A DNA stretch of 64,000 bases from Flavobacterium microcysteis (GCF_006385255.1 NZ_VFJE01000055.1:434001-498000); one strand, 5' to 3'. Shown: positions 36,988-45,746, numbered from the stretch's first letter. The notes: generated by a model not told the origin, from the letters alone. Program-made: numbers and translations.

Positions 36988-38289
36988 TTAGTTTTCAGAG
37001 TTATTAAGTACTTTAATCTGGCGTATCATCAGCCAGGTCACTGCAACAGATAGGATAGCATATAGGATTACATACAGGTAAAAGCTATAGATCATTCCAG
37101 GCATAGGTGTCACGGCATCTTTTGTACGCATCACATTATGGATTATCCAGGGCTGTCTACCTACTTCCGTAACGATCCATCCAGCTTCCAGTGCCAAAAA
37201 GCCTACTGGTGCCAGACAAGCAAAATACAACCAGTATTTTTTAGAAGACTGCCACTTTTTCTTTTTAAGGCTTATAAAATAAAGCAGACCCGAAAACATG
37301 AGCAGTGTTCCCAAACCGACCATAATCTGGAATGCATAATGGGTGATAGCAACCGGAGGATGATCTTCTTTTGGAAAATCGTTCAATCCTTTTACTTCTG
37401 CATTAAAATCTCCGAAAGATAAAAATGAAAGCGCTTTAGGGATTTCTATCTTATAACTCACGGTTTGGTTTTCTTCGTCTACAATTCCGCCAATATACAG
37501 TGGTGCTCCTTTTTCGGTTTCATAATGGGCTTCTAAGGCTGCCAGTTTCACAGGTTGTCTCTTGGCAATATCTTTGGCGGATAGGTCGCCGCTCAAAGGC
37601 TGAAGCAAGGCTGCGACAGCTCCAAAAACAATGGCTATCTTAAAAGCTTCAAGGTGAAGCTCCCTATTTCTGTTTTTATAAATCTGCCAGGCGTGTATTC
37701 CTGCTACCGCAAAAGATGTGGCAACAAAAGCAGCAAGTGTCATGTGTAATGCTTGTGTAAACCAGGCCGGATTAAGAAAAGCTTTTAGCGGATCGATATT
37801 GAGGAATTCACCATTTATATAGTCAAAACCGGAAGGTGCATTCATCCAGCTGTTAGCAGAAACCACTAAAATTCCTGAAGCAACACCGGAAAATCCAACG
37901 ATAATTCCTGTCAGCCAATGAAATTTTTCAGGGAGTTTGTTCCATCCATACAGATAAAAACCTAAGGCTAACGCTTCAACAAAAAAGGCGGCTCCTTCGA
38001 GAGAAAAAGGCATCCCGATAATGGGGCCGGCATGTTTCATGAATTCAGGCCATAATAATCCCAGCTCAAAAGATAAGGCTGTGCCCGAAACAGCACCCGT
38101 CACAAAGAAAATAGCGACACCTTTTTGCCAGGATTTTGTCAGTTTAAGAAAGACAGGCTTTCTTGTCTTTAACCATTTGTAATGTGAAATTACCATAAAG
38201 AAGGGCATCACCATTCCAATACAAGCAAAGACGATATGGAAAATAAGGGTAAATGCCATCTGCATTCTAGCAGCATCTAAATTATCCAT
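36988..38289 (-). CDS. cydA: Cytochrome bd quinol oxidase subunit I
   Basis: Haem-carrying catalytic subunit of bd oxidase. At 433 residues it is shorter than E. coli CydA (about 522) because the periplasmic Q-loop is short. His18 in FTLIFHIVFACIG is the expected haem b595 ligand; the conserved GRQPWIIHNVMRT near the C-terminus is present, as is WMNAPSGFDYINGEF. The short loop fits the CIO-like S-type family. Its promoter has a -7 box (TATCTTTG) 22 bases upstream, and the upstream spacer is AT-rich. Confidence 0.95.
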   Translation of the reverse strand: MDNLDAARMQMAFTLIFHIVFACIGMVMPFFMVISHYKWLKTRKPVFLKLTKSWQKGVAIFFVTGAVSGTALSFELGLLWPEFMKHAGPIIGMPFSLEGAAFFVEALALGFYLYGWNKLPEKFHWLTGIIVGFSGVASGILVVSANSWMNAPSGFDYINGEFLNIDPLKAFLNPAWFTQALHMTLAAFVATSFAVAGIHAWQIYKNRNRELHLEAFKIAIVFGAVAALLQPLSGDLSAKDIAKRQPVKLAALEAHYETEKGAPLYIGGIVDEENQTVSYKIEIPKALSFLSFGDFNAEVKGLNDFPKEDHPPVAITHYAFQIMVGLGTLLMFSGLLYFISLKKKKWQSSKKYWLYFACLAPVGFLALEAGWIVTEVGRQPWIIHNVMRTKDAVTPMPGMIYSFYLYVILYAILSVAVTWLMIRQIKVLNNSEN

Positions 38290-38310
38290 GAGAGTTTCAA
38301 TTTAGCCTAA

Positions 38311-38318
38311 CAAAGATA
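38311..38318 (-). promoter_or_regulatory. -7 box (TATCTTTG) for cydAB
   Basis: TAnnTTTG match on the minus strand, 22 bases before the cydA start. Confidence 0.55.
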
Positions 38319-38564
38319 GTTCAGAAAAGGCAAGAATCCTTGTTTTTTCTAGCTTAAATTGCTTTAAAATAAAGATTTTATGTAAAAAAAAGTAAGCAGA
38401 ATTAAATAGGATTTTTAACAAAAAAACAGCTTTGAAATAGAATAGGGGAGAAAAAAACAGTTCGTATCAAAAAAATCATAAAAGAGCCAATTTTATGAAA
38501 GGTTTTAGCGTTTTTAGGTTAAGTGAAAAATAACAAATTTTGATATTTCTGTTTTTTGACATGA

Positions 38565-38593
38565 TTTGGAATCAGCAAAAAATAGTATCTTTG
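38565..38593 (+). promoter_or_regulatory. Promoter of the class V PLP-enzyme gene (TTTG-N17-TATCTTTG)
   Basis: The clearest promoter in the window: a TTTG -33 element at 38565-38568, 17 bases, and a TATCTTTG -7 box at 38586-38593, matching the Bacteroidota consensus in both sequence and spacing. It lies 18 bases before the chosen start and inside the extended upstream frame, which argues for the start at 38612. Confidence 0.75.
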
Positions 38594-38611
38594 GAGCAAA
38601 TAAATAGCATA

Positions 38612-40099
38612 ATGACCACAACCGAAATGTCCACCGAACTTGAACAGTATTTTCAACAATTCCGAAGCAATATTATAGGTATTGAGCAGGAATTTATTTC
38701 TCCTTTTGGAAAAAAGAAAATCATTTATACGGATTGGACGGCGAGTGGCCGCCTTTATCGCCCGATAGAGGAAAAGCTTATGAATGATTTTGGGCCGTTT
38801 GTAGCAAATACCCATACTGAAACAACTGTTTCCGGAACAGCAATGACAATGGCTTATCATGAGGCACGACATATTATCAAAAAGCATGTCAATGCAAATG
38901 AAGATGATATCCTGATTGCAGACGGAACGGGTATGACGGGCGTTATTAATAAATTCCAAAGAATTCTGGGATTGAAGATTCCTGAAAACCTTCGTGAGTT
39001 TACAGCTATTCCAGAAGAGAAGCGACCAGTTGTTTTTGTTTCGCACATGGAGCACCATTCCAACCAGACTTCATGGTTGGAAACCATTGCTAAAGTAGAA
39101 GTTATTCCGGCTTGCGAAAAAGGATTGCTGTGTATGGACAGTTTTAAGGCACTTTTAGAAAAGTATAAAAACCATACCCTAAAGATTGCTTCTATTACTT
39201 CATGTTCGAACGTTACAGGCATCAGGACGCCTTATTATGAAGTGGCAAAATTAATGCATCAGAACAACGGTGTCTGTTTTGTAGATTTTGCCTGTTCGGC
39301 TCCTTATGTTGATATTAATATGCATCCGGAAGATAAAGAAGCTTATTTGGACGCTATTTTCTTTTCTCCGCATAAATTTCTTGGCGGACCTGGTACTTCA
39401 GGAATTCTGATTTTTAATAAGAAATTGTATAAAAACATGATTCCGGATCATCCGGGTGGAGGAACCGTGTCATGGACAAATCCTTGGGGTGAGCATAAAT
39501 ATCTTGATAATATTGAAGAGCGTGAAGATGGTGGAACTCCTGGTTTCCTTCAGGCCATCAAGACAGCTTTGGCGGTTCAGCTCAAAGAAAAAATGGGCGT
39601 GAAGAACATATTAAAAAGAGAGCATGAAATAATTGACTATGTTTTTTCTGAACTCGGCGCTGTTTCCAATATAAATATTTTGGCAGACCAGCATAAGGAC
39701 AGGCTAGGGGTGATTTCTTTTTATATAGACGGATTGCATTTCAACTTAGGAGTTAAGTTGTTAAATGACAAATTTGGGATTCAGACCCGAGGTGGTTGCA
39801 GTTGTGCCGGAACTTACGGACATTACTTGCTTCATGTTGATGAAGAAACATCACACGACCTTACCAACTTGATTACTGCCGGAGACTTAATCAGAAAGCC
39901 GGGATGGATTAGAATGTCAATTCACCCTACAACTACAAATGCAGAGATTCAATTTGTGTGCGAAAGCATCAAAGCAGTAGCTGAAAACCACCAGGAGTGG
40001 TCTAAAGACTATGAATACCATAAAAATTCAAACGAGTTTACTCACAAGAACGCTTCAAACCCTGAAAAGGATTTGGTGAAACAGTGGTTTGCTATTTAG
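38612..40099 (+). CDS. Class V aminotransferase (cysteine-desulfurase-like) PLP enzyme
   Basis: About 495 residues of fold-type I PLP enzyme, closest by motifs to cysteine desulfurases and related class V aminotransferases: VSHMEHHSNQTSW (His/Asn around PLP), SITSCSNVTG, FVDFACSAPYVDI with Asp225, and PLP lysine Lys255 in FFSPHKFLGGPGTSG. The C-terminal TRGGCSCAG carries Cys residues in the region of the desulfurase catalytic loop (SufS, IscS). It is longer than SufS (about 406), with an extra C-terminal part. Substrate not decided; related Bacteroidota proteins are sometimes called isopenicillin-N-epimerase-like. Its end overlaps the converging acyltransferase gene by eight bases. Confidence 0.82.
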   Translation: MTTTEMSTELEQYFQQFRSNIIGIEQEFISPFGKKKIIYTDWTASGRLYRPIEEKLMNDFGPFVANTHTETTVSGTAMTMAYHEARHIIKKHVNANEDDILIADGTGMTGVINKFQRILGLKIPENLREFTAIPEEKRPVVFVSHMEHHSNQTSWLETIAKVEVIPACEKGLLCMDSFKALLEKYKNHTLKIASITSCSNVTGIRTPYYEVAKLMHQNNGVCFVDFACSAPYVDINMHPEDKEAYLDAIFFSPHKFLGGPGTSGILIFNKKLYKNMIPDHPGGGTVSWTNPWGEHKYLDNIEEREDGGTPGFLQAIKTALAVQLKEKMGVKNILKREHEIIDYVFSELGAVSNINILADQHKDRLGVISFYIDGLHFNLGVKLLNDKFGIQTRGGCSCAGTYGHYLLHVDEETSHDLTNLITAGDLIRKPGWIRMSIHPTTTNAEIQFVCESIKAVAENHQEWSKDYEYHKNSNEFTHKNASNPEKDLVKQWFAI

Positions 40100-40973
40100 G
40101 AGATTTATTGCGGAATTTCCAACGTTTGTGTGTCCACAGGTAATATTCTGGAGCTTTTAAGATTTGCTGTTCAACCATACGAAGAAACATATCGGAAATC
40201 TGGTAGTTTGGAACTTCCTTAGGATTATCGACCAATTCAGCAAAAGTGGCTTCATAATAACCACGTCTGGTTTTGGTCACATCCACAAAAATTACATTTA
40301 GGTCCATTCTTTTGGCAATCATTTCAGCGCCTGTATGCATAGGTACGTTTACGCCAAAAAAATCTCCCCAATGAAAAGCTTTAGAGGCTTTAGGAGATTG
40401 ATCGCTAGCAAAACCATAGACGCCCTTTATATCATTTTTCTGATTTTCATGAATGACATTGATGGTTTCTTTTGTATCGATAAGATGCGCATGAAATTTG
40501 GCACGTATGTTTCTTACCAGTTTGTCAAAATATTTGTTGCGTATTGTTTTGTAGATGGCATACCCTTTAAAAGTGATTTTTCGGTTCATCGAAATCAGCC
40601 ATTCATAGCTTCCATAATGAGAACAGAATAGGGCGATGCTCTTTCCTCTTTTTTCCATATCCAGATATACATCAAGATTGGTGAACTTGAAACGTTTTTC
40701 AATCTCCGAATCTGAAATAGTCATGGTTTTTATCATTTCGACAAAGTTATCGCAGAAATGATGATAGAATTTTTTTTCTATGATACGTTTTTCTTGTTTA
40801 GAAAGATGAGGAAGTGCAATATCAAGATTTTCTCGAACCGTTTTCTTTCTGTAGCCAATAATATAATAAACCAAAAGATAGATACAGTCAGAGAAAAAAT
40901 AAAGCACTCTAAAAGGCAATATAGACATCAGCCACAAGAACGGGTAGAGGAAAATAAAAAGTAGTAATTGCAT
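40092..40973 (-). CDS. LpxL/HtrB-like lipid A acyltransferase
   Basis: A 293-residue inner-membrane acyltransferase with one N-terminal hydrophobic segment (LLFIFLYPFLWLMSILPF). The catalytic HxxxxE motif is His-Tyr-Gly-Ser-Tyr-Glu in LFCSHYGSYEW, and the typical RNKYFDKLVRNIRAKF, GVYGFASDQSPKASKAFHWGDFFG and GAEMIAKRMDLNVI segments follow. It acylates lipid A or a related lysophospholipid; the Bacteroidota branch usually gives one or two such genes. It starts 106 bases from the divergent rhomboid gene. Confidence 0.88.
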   Translation of the reverse strand: MQLLLFIFLYPFLWLMSILPFRVLYFFSDCIYLLVYYIIGYRKKTVRENLDIALPHLSKQEKRIIEKKFYHHFCDNFVEMIKTMTISDSEIEKRFKFTNLDVYLDMEKRGKSIALFCSHYGSYEWLISMNRKITFKGYAIYKTIRNKYFDKLVRNIRAKFHAHLIDTKETINVIHENQKNDIKGVYGFASDQSPKASKAFHWGDFFGVNVPMHTGAEMIAKRMDLNVIFVDVTKTRRGYYEATFAELVDNPKEVPNYQISDMFLRMVEQQILKAPEYYLWTHKRWKFRNKSPK

Positions 40974-41078
40974 TCGAGGAATATTTTATGCAAATATAAG
41001 GCTAAAGCTGTTAAATAGTATAGTGCTTTTACAATTGATAAAGAAAGGGTTTGTATTTTTACGCTCAAATTACCACTT

Positions 41079-41702
41079 ATGAATATTTTTCTTATCGTTA
41101 TCATTGCCCTTAATTTGATTGTTAGTTTCAAAGGATTCAACGATTTGTCTTTTTTTAGAAAATATGAGTTTCATGTTGGCAGCATACGAGCCGGAGAACA
41201 AGTCCGTATGTTTTCGTCAGGATTTCTCCATGTAGATATTGCCCATTTGGCTTTTAATATGCTAACGCTTTACCTTTTTGCTCCTTATGTGATTTCAGGA
41301 TTGGGTTCGTTTACCTTTCTTATGATTTATGCCGGTAGCCTTATCTTAGGTAACTTATTGACCATGGCCTTGCATAAAGATGATTACAGCTATAGAGCTG
41401 TTGGAGCTTCGGGAGCGGTAATAGGAGTGGTCTATGCTGCTATTTTGGTTCAGCCTGCTTTGGAAATTTATTTTATGCCGGGTTATATTTTTGGTATTAT
41501 TTATCTTTTGTATTCGATTTACGGAATGAAATCCAAAAGTGATAATATTGGGCATACGGCACATTTTGGAGGCGCCATAGGCGGTTATATCATTACTTTG
41601 TCAAGAGCGCCTGTTATTATTACTGAAAATACTTCTACTGTAATTATACTGGCAATTCCGATTGTCATATTATTTATTATGGCAAAAATGGGAAAATTGT
41701 AA
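41079..41702 (+). CDS. Rhomboid-family intramembrane serine protease
   Basis: A 207-residue membrane protein with six to seven helices. Catalytic Ser111 in VGASGAVIGVVYA and His162 in HTAHFGGAIGGY form the dyad; SSGFLHVDIAHLAFNMLTL is the conserved early segment. Such proteases cleave transmembrane substrates within the inner membrane; substrates are unknown here. It may act in signalling, quality control or protein maturation. Divergent from the acyltransferase, no obvious operon partner. Confidence 0.9.
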   Translation: MNIFLIVIIALNLIVSFKGFNDLSFFRKYEFHVGSIRAGEQVRMFSSGFLHVDIAHLAFNMLTLYLFAPYVISGLGSFTFLMIYAGSLILGNLLTMALHKDDYSYRAVGASGAVIGVVYAAILVQPALEIYFMPGYIFGIIYLLYSIYGMKSKSDNIGHTAHFGGAIGGYIITLSRAPVIITENTSTVIILAIPIVILFIMAKMGKL

Positions 41703-41906
41703 TTTTTTTCTAAAATTTTGTTTTGTTGTCTTCTGAATTTTATAGCGCTTAACTTTCAGTGTTTTATGATAAAAAATAATTAGTTATTTATTTTTAAAAC
41801 CTGTATTTTTATAGTGGTATTGTAAAATTTAAGACTAAAATCTGAAGGCAATTCTGATATTGGCACGTAATTTGAAAATACTCAGAAAAAATAAACACAA
41901 AACACT

Positions 41907-42593
41907 ATGAAAAAAACAATTTTAATCTTGATGACCATTTTTGCAACAGCCGCACAGGCACAGGAAATTAAACAAGTTCCACAGATCAATGTATCTGGAG
42001 AAGGAAAAATCAAAGTAACGCCAGATTATGCGATCATCTCTATTGGTGTTGAAAACACAGGAGCTGATGCGGCAGAAGTTAAAAAGAAAAATGATGTAAC
42101 TGTTGATGCAGTAATCAAATACTTAAAAGGCTTTAAATTGCCTGCATCTGACTACCAGACAAAACAGGTGTACTTGCAAAAAAGCTACGATTACAACAAA
42201 AAGAAAAACACTTATGTTGCATCACAGCAAATTACTGTAACTCTTAAGGATCTGTCTAAGTATGATACTTTAATGATGGGGTTGGTTGATACAGGAATCA
42301 ACAACATTAACGGAGTGGAATTCAAATCTACTAAAGTAGCACAGTATGAATCTGAAGCCAGAAGAGCTGCTGTAGCTGATGCAAAAAACAAAGCTATGGA
42401 TTATGCTTCTGCACTGAACCAAAAAGTAGGCAAGGCTATCATGGTTTCTGACAACTCTCAAACACACTATCCGGTTCCGGTAATGTATGCTATGAAGGCT
42501 GGTGCTGCAGAGGATTCTATGCCAAGAGAAACATTAGCAATTGGAGAAATTGATATTACGGCTAACGTAACGATAAGCTTCTCTTTGGAATAA
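41907..42593 (+). CDS. SIMPL-domain periplasmic protein
   Basis: A 228-residue protein with a signal peptide MKKTILILMTIFATAAQAQ and the SIMPL/DUF541 domain over residues 25-226: PQINVSGEGKIKVTPDYAIISIGVENTG, DAVIKYLKGFKL, YVASQQITVTLKDL and AVADAKNKAMDYASALNQKVGKAI. Family members are periplasmic or outer-membrane-associated (for example E. coli YggE, linked to oxidative stress), forming ring-like multimers. Monocistronic; a terminator follows. Confidence 0.9.
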   Translation: MKKTILILMTIFATAAQAQEIKQVPQINVSGEGKIKVTPDYAIISIGVENTGADAAEVKKKNDVTVDAVIKYLKGFKLPASDYQTKQVYLQKSYDYNKKKNTYVASQQITVTLKDLSKYDTLMMGLVDTGINNINGVEFKSTKVAQYESEARRAAVADAKNKAMDYASALNQKVGKAIMVSDNSQTHYPVPVMYAMKAGAAEDSMPRETLAIGEIDITANVTISFSLE

Positions 42594-42612
42594 TAACTGA
42601 AAAAGAATAATA

Positions 42613-42646
42613 AAAAAAGCCTGAGGATTTTCCTTGGGCTTTTTTG
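42613..42646 (+). terminator. Terminator after the SIMPL gene
   Basis: Imperfect stem AAAAGCC...GGGCTTTT with T-run TTTTTT, 20 bases after the stop. Confidence 0.75.
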
Positions 42647-42972
42647 TTATGTAAACAAAAAACTACGAAAAAATAAGATTTTATGATCAATGATAACCAA
42701 TTTTAAAAATTATGAATATTCTTTATAAGTTAAGGAGTGATGAGTCTTATTGTATTTATGGATAGAATTTGTGAAAGTTAATAATATATCTCAGAAAGAA
42801 TTAAAGTTAGAGATTATGAAAACAAGAGGATATGATAATAGATGAGGGAATAAATTATTGTAAATTTTGATTATTTAGCTAATATATTAAGAGGAATTTT
42901 TGATATTTTTTAGAGAAAACACATAAATGTCAATTTATTGACTTAAATTTCAATTGATAAAATTGTAAGATA
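42647..42972. other. AT-rich spacer upstream of the two-gene cassette
   Basis: About 325 bases with no confident gene, strongly AT-rich. A 34-codon stop-free run at about 42744-42845 contains VNNISQKELKLEIMKTRG and may be a remnant of a small helical protein, but no start or homologue is evident. No IS, repeat or att-like copy of the nearby tRNA end is seen. Confidence 0.5.
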
Positions 42973-43434
42973 ATGGAAGAATCAATTTTTAAAGATGCTC
43001 CTAAATTTATATCGCAAAGATTTGCTGCGATAAATAGCTACGTTTGGAACGTTTTTTTTCCTGGTAGCACTTTAAATAAGCATTTGCGAAGGCTTGAGAC
43101 ACAAAAACAAAGGCAATTAGAGCTTCGGAGGTTAAAAAAAATCATAAATGAAGCTTCAATAGCCGTGATGATCTTTTATCTTAAAAAATTTTTTATAGAA
43201 GGAACAGAAGCAGCTATAAAGGCTGTAGATACTTTTTTTGATTTTGGAATTGAAGGTTTTCAAATCGGATCAAAATATTTTTCTGGAAGAAATGAAAATG
43301 TATTAGCTGGACAAAAATTAGCTGTAACATTAATGGAAAGTATTGATGATCAAGAATTATTGAAGTTGATAAATAATTCTAAATATGCTAATCAGATTGT
43401 TGAACGATACAGAAAGTTTATTGAAGAGAAATAA
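42973..43434 (+). CDS. Unknown helical protein, first gene of the two-gene cassette
   Basis: A 153-residue protein I cannot place. It looks all-helical: a central basic coiled stretch HLRRLETQKQRQLELRRLKK (about residues 37-56), then an amphipathic helix EASIAVMIFYLKKFFIEG and a C-terminal acidic-basic tail. No signal peptide and no confident membrane helix. It overlaps the next gene by one base (TAATG), so both are translated together. It is AT-rich compared with its neighbours: I counted 14 G+C in the 60 bases 43141-43200, against 27 in 42421-42480 of the SIMPL gene, which suggests recent transfer. Candidate partner, regulator or immunity protein of the nuclease-like product. Confidence 0.6.
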   Translation: MEESIFKDAPKFISQRFAAINSYVWNVFFPGSTLNKHLRRLETQKQRQLELRRLKKIINEASIAVMIFYLKKFFIEGTEAAIKAVDTFFDFGIEGFQIGSKYFSGRNENVLAGQKLAVTLMESIDDQELLKLINNSKYANQIVERYRKFIEEK

Positions 43435-44114
43435 TGGCAGACTATCTTTTTGACCAAAAGAAGACGAAGGATGAACTTCGTGTTTTTTTTAAAACGGAGA
43501 AAGCAAAACTTAATGATTTTGGTAGTGCTGTAAATCAGACCTTCGAAGCATATGTCTTTGCTAAAGTTATCGAGCATTATAAAGAATTAGGATGTAAGGT
43601 AAAGATAATTAACCCTAAAGTAAATGGTGAGTCAGTTTTTAAATTGAAGTTTTCTACAAGAGGTGCGCCAAGTAAATATTCATATGCATTGGTTGAATTT
43701 GATGATTATAAATTCCAAGTACGCCACCAGTTACGTATTTCGACGAAATCTGATAATTCTAGACTATCTCATAGTGCTAATATTTGCTGTGATATTTCAA
43801 TTATTGAAGATAATAATGATTTAGATTTTTATTCAACGGATGATGCATTGCCAAATGGGCAACTAATAAGTTTTGGTGAAGTAAAACATATGTCTGCTTT
43901 TGCGGAATTAGTTGCAAGTTTTATAGGACTTGTACATGAATTACAGCCTTCACGGTTGAGAAGAATTAGAACAAGAAACCATGAAGATAATAATCTAGCT
44001 CCTTTTCTGTATGTTAGCGGTTATTTAAATCCGACAGCGAGAGGGATTTTTCATAGTATCCAAAAGAGAAAATATGATTTAGATATTTATTCTTACGAAA
44101 ATCCTATGAAATAG
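43434..44114 (+). CDS. PD-(D/E)xK-like nuclease candidate, second gene of the two-gene cassette
   Basis: A 226-residue protein with no family I recognise, but with a pattern like the PD-(D/E)xK restriction-endonuclease fold: Glu38 in the first helix (FEAYVFAKVIEHYKELG), beta strands, Asp120 ending NICCD before ISII, then Glu149-Val-Lys151 in LISFGEVKH, followed by a helix (AFAELVASFIGLVHEL). This is the spacing expected for alpha-beta-beta-beta-alpha-beta with acid, then ExK. Residues 95-105 are basic (QVRHQLRISTK) and 173-182 (SRLRRIRTRN) more so, suiting nucleic acid. Coupled by TAATG to the unknown helical protein. It lies just before tRNA-Tyr. Function inferred only from the motif. Confidence 0.6.
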   Translation: MADYLFDQKKTKDELRVFFKTEKAKLNDFGSAVNQTFEAYVFAKVIEHYKELGCKVKIINPKVNGESVFKLKFSTRGAPSKYSYALVEFDDYKFQVRHQLRISTKSDNSRLSHSANICCDISIIEDNNDLDFYSTDDALPNGQLISFGEVKHMSAFAELVASFIGLVHELQPSRLRRIRTRNHEDNNLAPFLYVSGYLNPTARGIFHSIQKRKYDLDIYSYENPMK

Positions 44115-44240
44115 GATTAGTTATAAGTGAAATGCTTGGTTTACATAGAAAGTTAGATTTGATCCCGGTCTATGTTTTTTTGGATAAGTGAATGTGCAAC
44201 AATTTTGATAGAATAATTTTATATTATTCTAAAACAAAAA

Positions 44241-44266
44241 AACCTGTAAATCTAAATTTACAGGTT
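44241..44266 (-). terminator. Terminator after tRNA-Tyr
   Basis: Perfect 11-bp stem AACCTGTAAAT/ATTTACAGGTT with a four-base loop; T-runs occur on both strands, so it could end the tRNA transcript and also the cassette transcript. Confidence 0.8.
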
Positions 44267-44278
44267 TTTTGTTTGTTG

Positions 44279-44359
44279 TGGGGGGAGCAGGATTCGAACC
44301 TGCGAAGGTTTCCCAACGGATTTACAGTCCGTCCTCGTTGGCCGCTTGAGTATCCCCCC
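44279..44359 (-). tRNA. tRNA-Tyr (GTA)
   Basis: Acceptor stem GGGGGGA/TCCCCCC, anticodon GTA (44323-44325 on the complement), T arm GGTTCGAATCC and a long variable arm as in type II tRNAs; discriminator A at 44279 and no encoded CCA. Length 81. The 3' end faces the nuclease cassette, a position often used for integration of mobile DNA, but no integrase or att repeat is seen here. Confidence 0.93.
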
Positions 44360-44466
44360 GCCTTGCTTATTGCGGTTGCAAATATAGCACTGTTTTTAGT
44401 TTATGCAAGTCTTTTTTGTAGATATTTTACAACAAAATTTTAATGTATTGGTAATGAATAAAATAA

Positions 44467-44491
44467 AAAAATCTCCACAAGGGAGATTTTT
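44467..44491 (-). terminator. Terminator after the TlpA-like gene
   Basis: Stem AAAAATCTCC/GGAGATTTTT with loop ACAAG, followed by A/T-rich sequence, 23 bases past the stop. Confidence 0.75.
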
Positions 44492-44514
44492 ATGATTTAA
44501 TTCGGAATACGGAA

Positions 44515-45663
44515 TTAAGCGCCCAAAAGCTCTTTTACTTTTGCTTTCAATTCTTCTCCACGAAGGTCTTTTGCTACAATTTTTCCTGATGCATCTAAGA
44601 TGAAAGTTGCAGGAATTGAAGTGATGTTGTATTTCTTAGCAATTGGATCTTGCCAGAATTTCAAATTTGAAACGTGTGTCCAAGTCAATTTATCAGCTTC
44701 AATAGCCTTTTTCCAGCTTTCTGCTTCACCTTCTCTGTCTAAAGATACTCCAACAATGTTTAGTCCTTTATCGTGGAATTCATTGTATAATGCCACAACG
44801 TTTGGATTTTCCTGACGGCAAGGTCCACACCATGAAGCCCAGAAATCAATGATTGTTACTTTTCCTAAAGATTCTTTTAGTGAAACGGTTTTACCTTCTG
44901 GATTTTTAGCTGAAAAATCAGGAGCTTTTTTTCCAATTTCAACTGCTAAACGATTGTCTAGTTTTTCTTTGATTGCTTTTCCTGGCTTAGTATTTTTCAG
45001 TTCAGAAGTAAGACCATCGTATATTTTCTGGATTTTTACGAAATCAGGCTTAGGCGTATTGAAAAGGCTTAGTGTGATTAACGCACTTACGAATGATTTT
45101 GGATTTTGTTCTGAATAGCTGTAATACTTTTCTATAATTGGATCCTGAATTTTTGCATATTCTTTCATCAACTGGTTGATTACGGCAGTATCTTTAGCTT
45201 GTTGTGCCATAGTCATTTTCTCCATATTTGACTGTTCGAAAGCCATAGCTTTTTTCTGAATGTCTTTCTGGATAGCTTGAGTTTCAGTTTTGAATTTGTT
45301 CAATTCTTCGTTGTTATACGTTCCCGTAACTTTTGATTTTCCAAGCGTATCTTTATCAACAGCAATTTTGATATCACCGTTTTCAAGAACGAAATCAATT
45401 TGTCCTTGTTTTGATTCAATTTTTAGGAAGTGGATTGATGGTTCTGTAGCTGTACCTTTAATCTCAAATTTTCCGTTTTCGACTTTTACAGTATCAACAG
45501 GAATCATTTTTCCCATGATTTCTTCATCCTGTTTTTGAAGGATTACAGTTTTTCCATTTTCGACACCGGTTACAGTACCTGTAATAGTATACTCGTTATC
45601 ACCTGTTTTGTTGCATGAAACCATTAATGCCGTAACAGAAAGCAATAAAAGGATTTTTTTCAT
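44515..45663 (-). CDS. TlpA-like thioredoxin lipoprotein (DUF4369 plus thioredoxin domain)
   Basis: About 382 residues. The lipoprotein signal MKKILLLLSVTALMVSC is followed by a beta-rich N-terminal domain (residues 20-120; GTVTGVENGKTVILQKQDE), a helical linker, and a C-terminal thioredoxin domain (about 245-380) with active site Trp-Cys-Gly-Pro-Cys in IDFWASWCGPCRQENPNVV and cis-Pro in TSIPATFIL. Predicted periplasmic or outer-membrane lipoprotein reductant, typical of Bacteroidota and possibly used in cytochrome c maturation or oxidative stress. An ATG at 45675 is also in frame; 45663 gives a normal signal. A -7 box (TACTTTTG) lies about 30 bases upstream. Confidence 0.9.
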   Translation of the reverse strand: MKKILLLLSVTALMVSCNKTGDNEYTITGTVTGVENGKTVILQKQDEEIMGKMIPVDTVKVENGKFEIKGTATEPSIHFLKIESKQGQIDFVLENGDIKIAVDKDTLGKSKVTGTYNNEELNKFKTETQAIQKDIQKKAMAFEQSNMEKMTMAQQAKDTAVINQLMKEYAKIQDPIIEKYYSYSEQNPKSFVSALITLSLFNTPKPDFVKIQKIYDGLTSELKNTKPGKAIKEKLDNRLAVEIGKKAPDFSAKNPEGKTVSLKESLGKVTIIDFWASWCGPCRQENPNVVALYNEFHDKGLNIVGVSLDREGEAESWKKAIEADKLTWTHVSNLKFWQDPIAKKYNITSIPATFILDASGKIVAKDLRGEELKAKVKELLGA

Positions 45664-45692
45664 TTTTAATTTCATTTTTGAATTTAGTTTAG

Positions 45693-45700
45693 CAAAAGTA
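45693..45700 (-). promoter_or_regulatory. -7 box (TACTTTTG) for the TlpA-like gene
   Basis: TAnnTTTG match on the minus strand, about 30 bases before the start at 45663. Confidence 0.5.
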
Positions 45701-45746
45701 TTTAAAATTATAATCTGATGGAGGTAAACCGCCTAAATTTTAAGAA

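Noticed and set aside
38519..39058. Minus-strand 179-codon frame opposite the class V PLP gene
   Set aside because: Full overlap with a conserved gene, no motifs, Cys/His-rich shadow composition.
44279..44359. tRNA-Tyr as an integration site with att direct repeats around the cassette
   Set aside because: I looked for a copy of the tRNA 3' end (GGGGAGCAGGATTCGAACC) to the left of the cassette and found none; no integrase gene is present either.
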